The notes beneath the pieces are model-generated. The model had not been told where the DNA came from. It made no database searches and saw nothing but the letters and a program-made list of their open reading frames with translations. From Devosia sp. (lineage in GTDB: Bacteria > Pseudomonadota > Alphaproteobacteria > Rhizobiales > Devosiaceae): a DNA stretch of 5,761 nt. The position numbers were made by a program, and so were the translations under genes. Location: positions 1 through 5,761 of the forward strand of contig JAEUMC010000376.1 of the NCBI GenBank assembly GCA_016793415.1, written 5' to 3'. Positions 5,245 through 5,761 of this stretch are shown piece by piece (the stretch's first letter is position 1; each line of letters opens with the position of its first letter).

Positions 5245-5761
5245 ATGTACCAGCTGTTCTACTCCCCGGGCGCCTGCTCGATGGCCGTGCATATCATCCT
5301 CGAGGAGGTTGGAGCCGAGTTCGAGCTCATGGCGGTATCGGTCGCCAATCGCGACACCCAGCGCGAGCCCTACCTGTCGATCAATCCCAAGGGTCGGGTG
5401 CCGGCGCTGCGCATCCCTGGTGAAACCAAGGTGCTCACCGAACTGCCGGCGATCCTGCACTACCTGGCAAGCCGTTATCCGGACCATGGGCTTGCACAGA
5501 CGGAGAACCCGCTGATCGAGGCGCGGATCGCCGAGTGGCTCGCCTGGCTCAGCGGCTGGGTGCACAGCGTGGGCTACGGGCTGATCTGGCGTCCGGAGCG
5601 GTTCGATCCGGATCCCTCGCACGCAAGCGGCCTGGCGGTGCAGGGAACGAAACTCATCGAAGCCGCCCATGCCGAGATCGAGCGCGCCCTTGCCGACAAC
5701 CGCAGCTGGAGCGTCGGGGAGCGCTTCTCCATCGTCGACCCGTTTCTGCTGGTGCTCTATC
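5245..5761 (+). CDS. Glutathione S-transferase, beta-class-like, 3' end missing
   Basis: The frame runs from the ATG at 5245 to the window edge without a stop, giving 172 codons of an expected 200 or slightly more. The N-terminal thioredoxin-like domain (about 1-80) begins MYQLFYSPGACSMAVHIILE, closely matching bacterial beta-class GSTs; Cys11 corresponds to the conserved cysteine (Cys10 in E. coli GstA) that can form a mixed disulfide with glutathione. INPKGRVPAL at 46-55 contains the cis-proline segment of the glutathione site, and LTELPAILHYLASRYP at 63-78 matches the glutathione-contacting LTE..AI region. The helical C-terminal domain includes the N-capping-box-type segment FSIVDPFLLVLY. 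The enzyme would be cytosolic and conjugate or reduce electrophilic substrates with glutathione; the substrate is unknown. The ribosome binding site is weak. The start is chosen by family alignment. The divergent LysR gene and shared operator suggest inducible expression. Confidence 0.9.
   Translation, partial: MYQLFYSPGACSMAVHIILEEVGAEFELMAVSVANRDTQREPYLSINPKGRVPALRIPGETKVLTELPAILHYLASRYPDHGLAQTENPLIEARIAEWLAWLSGWVHSVGYGLIWRPERFDPDPSHASGLAVQGTKLIEAAHAEIERALADNRSWSVGERFSIVDPFLLVLY

Noticed and set aside
5005..5670. Minus-strand open frame of 221 residues across the LysR/GST junction
   Set aside because: It overlaps the helix-turn-helix coding part of LysR in another frame and is antisense to the transferase; both of those have strong family motifs.

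Overview
The window looks like an ordinary chromosomal stretch of a high-GC alphaproteobacterium, most likely of the order Hyphomicrobiales (Rhizobiales); a Devosia-like genus would fit, but I cannot fix the genus. The reasons are the strongly GC-biased third codon positions, a DUF930 protein (a family typical of Rhizobiales), a lysine-rich 39-residue protein of a kind I recall from the same order, and CtrA-like TTAA motifs in one intergenic region. There are no transposases, integrases, tRNAs, rRNAs, CRISPR repeats or phage structural genes.

Layout from left to right: (1) the 3' part of a serine beta-lactamase-like hydrolase, plus strand, cut by the window edge. (2) A DUF930 protein with a TonB-like membrane anchor, minus strand, convergent with the hydrolase. 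(3) A MarC-family membrane protein, plus strand, divergent from DUF930 across 116 bases. (4) A hairpin between MarC and the convergent 39-residue basic protein, minus strand, which has a clear ribosome binding site and a plausible promoter. (5) A GH25 lysozyme-like lipoprotein, minus strand. (6) A 361-base gap whose AT-rich left part holds CtrA-like motifs and whose GC-rich right part shows only small inverted repeats. (7) A secreted protein of unknown family, plus strand. (8) A GcvA-type LysR regulator, minus strand, and (9) the first 172 codons of a beta-class-like glutathione S-transferase, plus strand, divergent from the regulator and running off the right edge.

Most genes appear to be single transcription units: strand changes are frequent, and the only adjacent same-strand pair (GH25 then the small basic protein) is separated by 127 bases. 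The one clear functional pair is LysR/GST. A perfect 10-bp inverted repeat around 3 bases lies one base upstream of the LysR start codon. It contains the T-N11-A LysR box and, as ATTAG-N5-CTAAT, the half-site I recall for GcvA. This suggests an autoregulated LysR controlling the divergent transferase. Three envelope proteins (DUF930, GH25 lipoprotein, secreted unknown) and MarC give the region a cell-envelope flavour, but nothing shows they work together.

I did not find an obvious new multi-gene system. The best leads are the operator that sits on the LysR start and possible promoter, the CtrA-like cluster upstream of the lysozyme-like lipoprotein, and three poorly characterised proteins (DUF930, the 39-residue basic protein and the 172-residue secreted protein).
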